A stretch of DNA of 5,201 nt, taken from positions 1-5,201 of the forward strand of contig MEFT01000122.1 of NCBI GenBank assembly GCA_001725215.1, written 5' to 3'. How positions within the stretch are numbered: the stretch's first letter is position 1; every line of letters begins with the position of its first letter. The stretch comes from Clostridium sp. SCN 57-10 (GTDB taxonomy: Bacteria; Bacillota; Clostridia; Oscillospirales; Butyricicoccaceae). Positions 5,179 to 5,201 of the stretch are shown one piece after another. The notes below the pieces were generated by a model, which had not been told where the DNA came from, ran no database searches, and saw only the letters and a list, made by a program, of their open reading frames with translations. The translations under genes and the position numbers were made by a program.

Positions 5179-5201
5179 GGCGCCCCAATCCTTGGGGCCC
5201 C
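5179..5201. terminator. GC-rich hairpin at right edge, probable terminator
   Basis: GCCCCAA (5182-5188) pairs with TTGGGGC (5192-5198) around a TCC loop, extended by two G-C pairs past a C-C mismatch. An AAA precedes it at 5176-5178, but the window ends before any T-tract on the plus strand can be seen. On the minus strand only three T follow. It could end the plus-strand transcript starting near 4853 or a minus-strand gene to the right. Confidence 0.5.

Noticed and set aside
1..5201. CRISPR array, transposase or phage genes
   Set aside because: No regularly spaced repeats, no transposase or integrase motifs and no terminal inverted repeats were seen anywhere in the window.

Overview
The window looks like chromosomal DNA from an anaerobic, moderate-GC member of the Clostridia or a related Firmicute. 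This is inferred from four things: a bacterial V/A-type ATPase operon beginning G-I-K-E, strong purine-rich Shine-Dalgarno sites, near-consensus sigma-A promoters, and a tRNA gene that encodes its own CCA end. No gene here fixes the genus.

Left part (1-3181, all minus strand, transcribed right to left): the promoter-proximal part of a V-type ATPase operon. A promoter at 3153-3181 is followed by a small coiled-coil peripheral-stalk subunit (2801-3112). Next come subunit I, the membrane stator 'a' subunit (743-2743), subunit K, the double-hairpin rotor ring subunit (257-739), and the first 79 codons of subunit E (1-238), which runs off the left edge. Gaps are short (3 and 18 nt for the last two junctions). 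Subunit K carries the full set of Na+ ligands known from the Enterococcus hirae NtpK ring, so the enzyme is predicted to couple ATP to Na+ rather than H+. The remaining subunits (C, F, A, B, D) would lie beyond position 1.

Middle part (3263-4749, minus strand): a promoter at 4721-4749 drives a complete tRNA-Arg(CCG) at 4581-4657, which is followed by its own hairpin terminator. A second promoter then serves a lone gene (3425-4486) for a fold-type III PLP enzyme of the D-serine dehydratase / D-threonine aldolase family. Downstream of that gene is the 3' half of another tRNA (anticodon arm to CCA, 3302-3351) with no recognisable 5' half, ending directly on a strong terminator at 3263-3302. Intact tRNA, cargo gene, then tRNA 3' fragment in the same orientation is the geometry left by integration at a tRNA gene, although the two copies match well only over the T-arm.

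Right part (4750-5201): a divergent plus-strand promoter (4818-4846), a purine-rich ribosome-binding site and a possible 32-codon ORF (4898-4996). There is no recognisable gene after that, and a GC-rich hairpin lies at the right edge. It could be a short unrecognised transcript (about 350 nt) or the decayed start of a gene.
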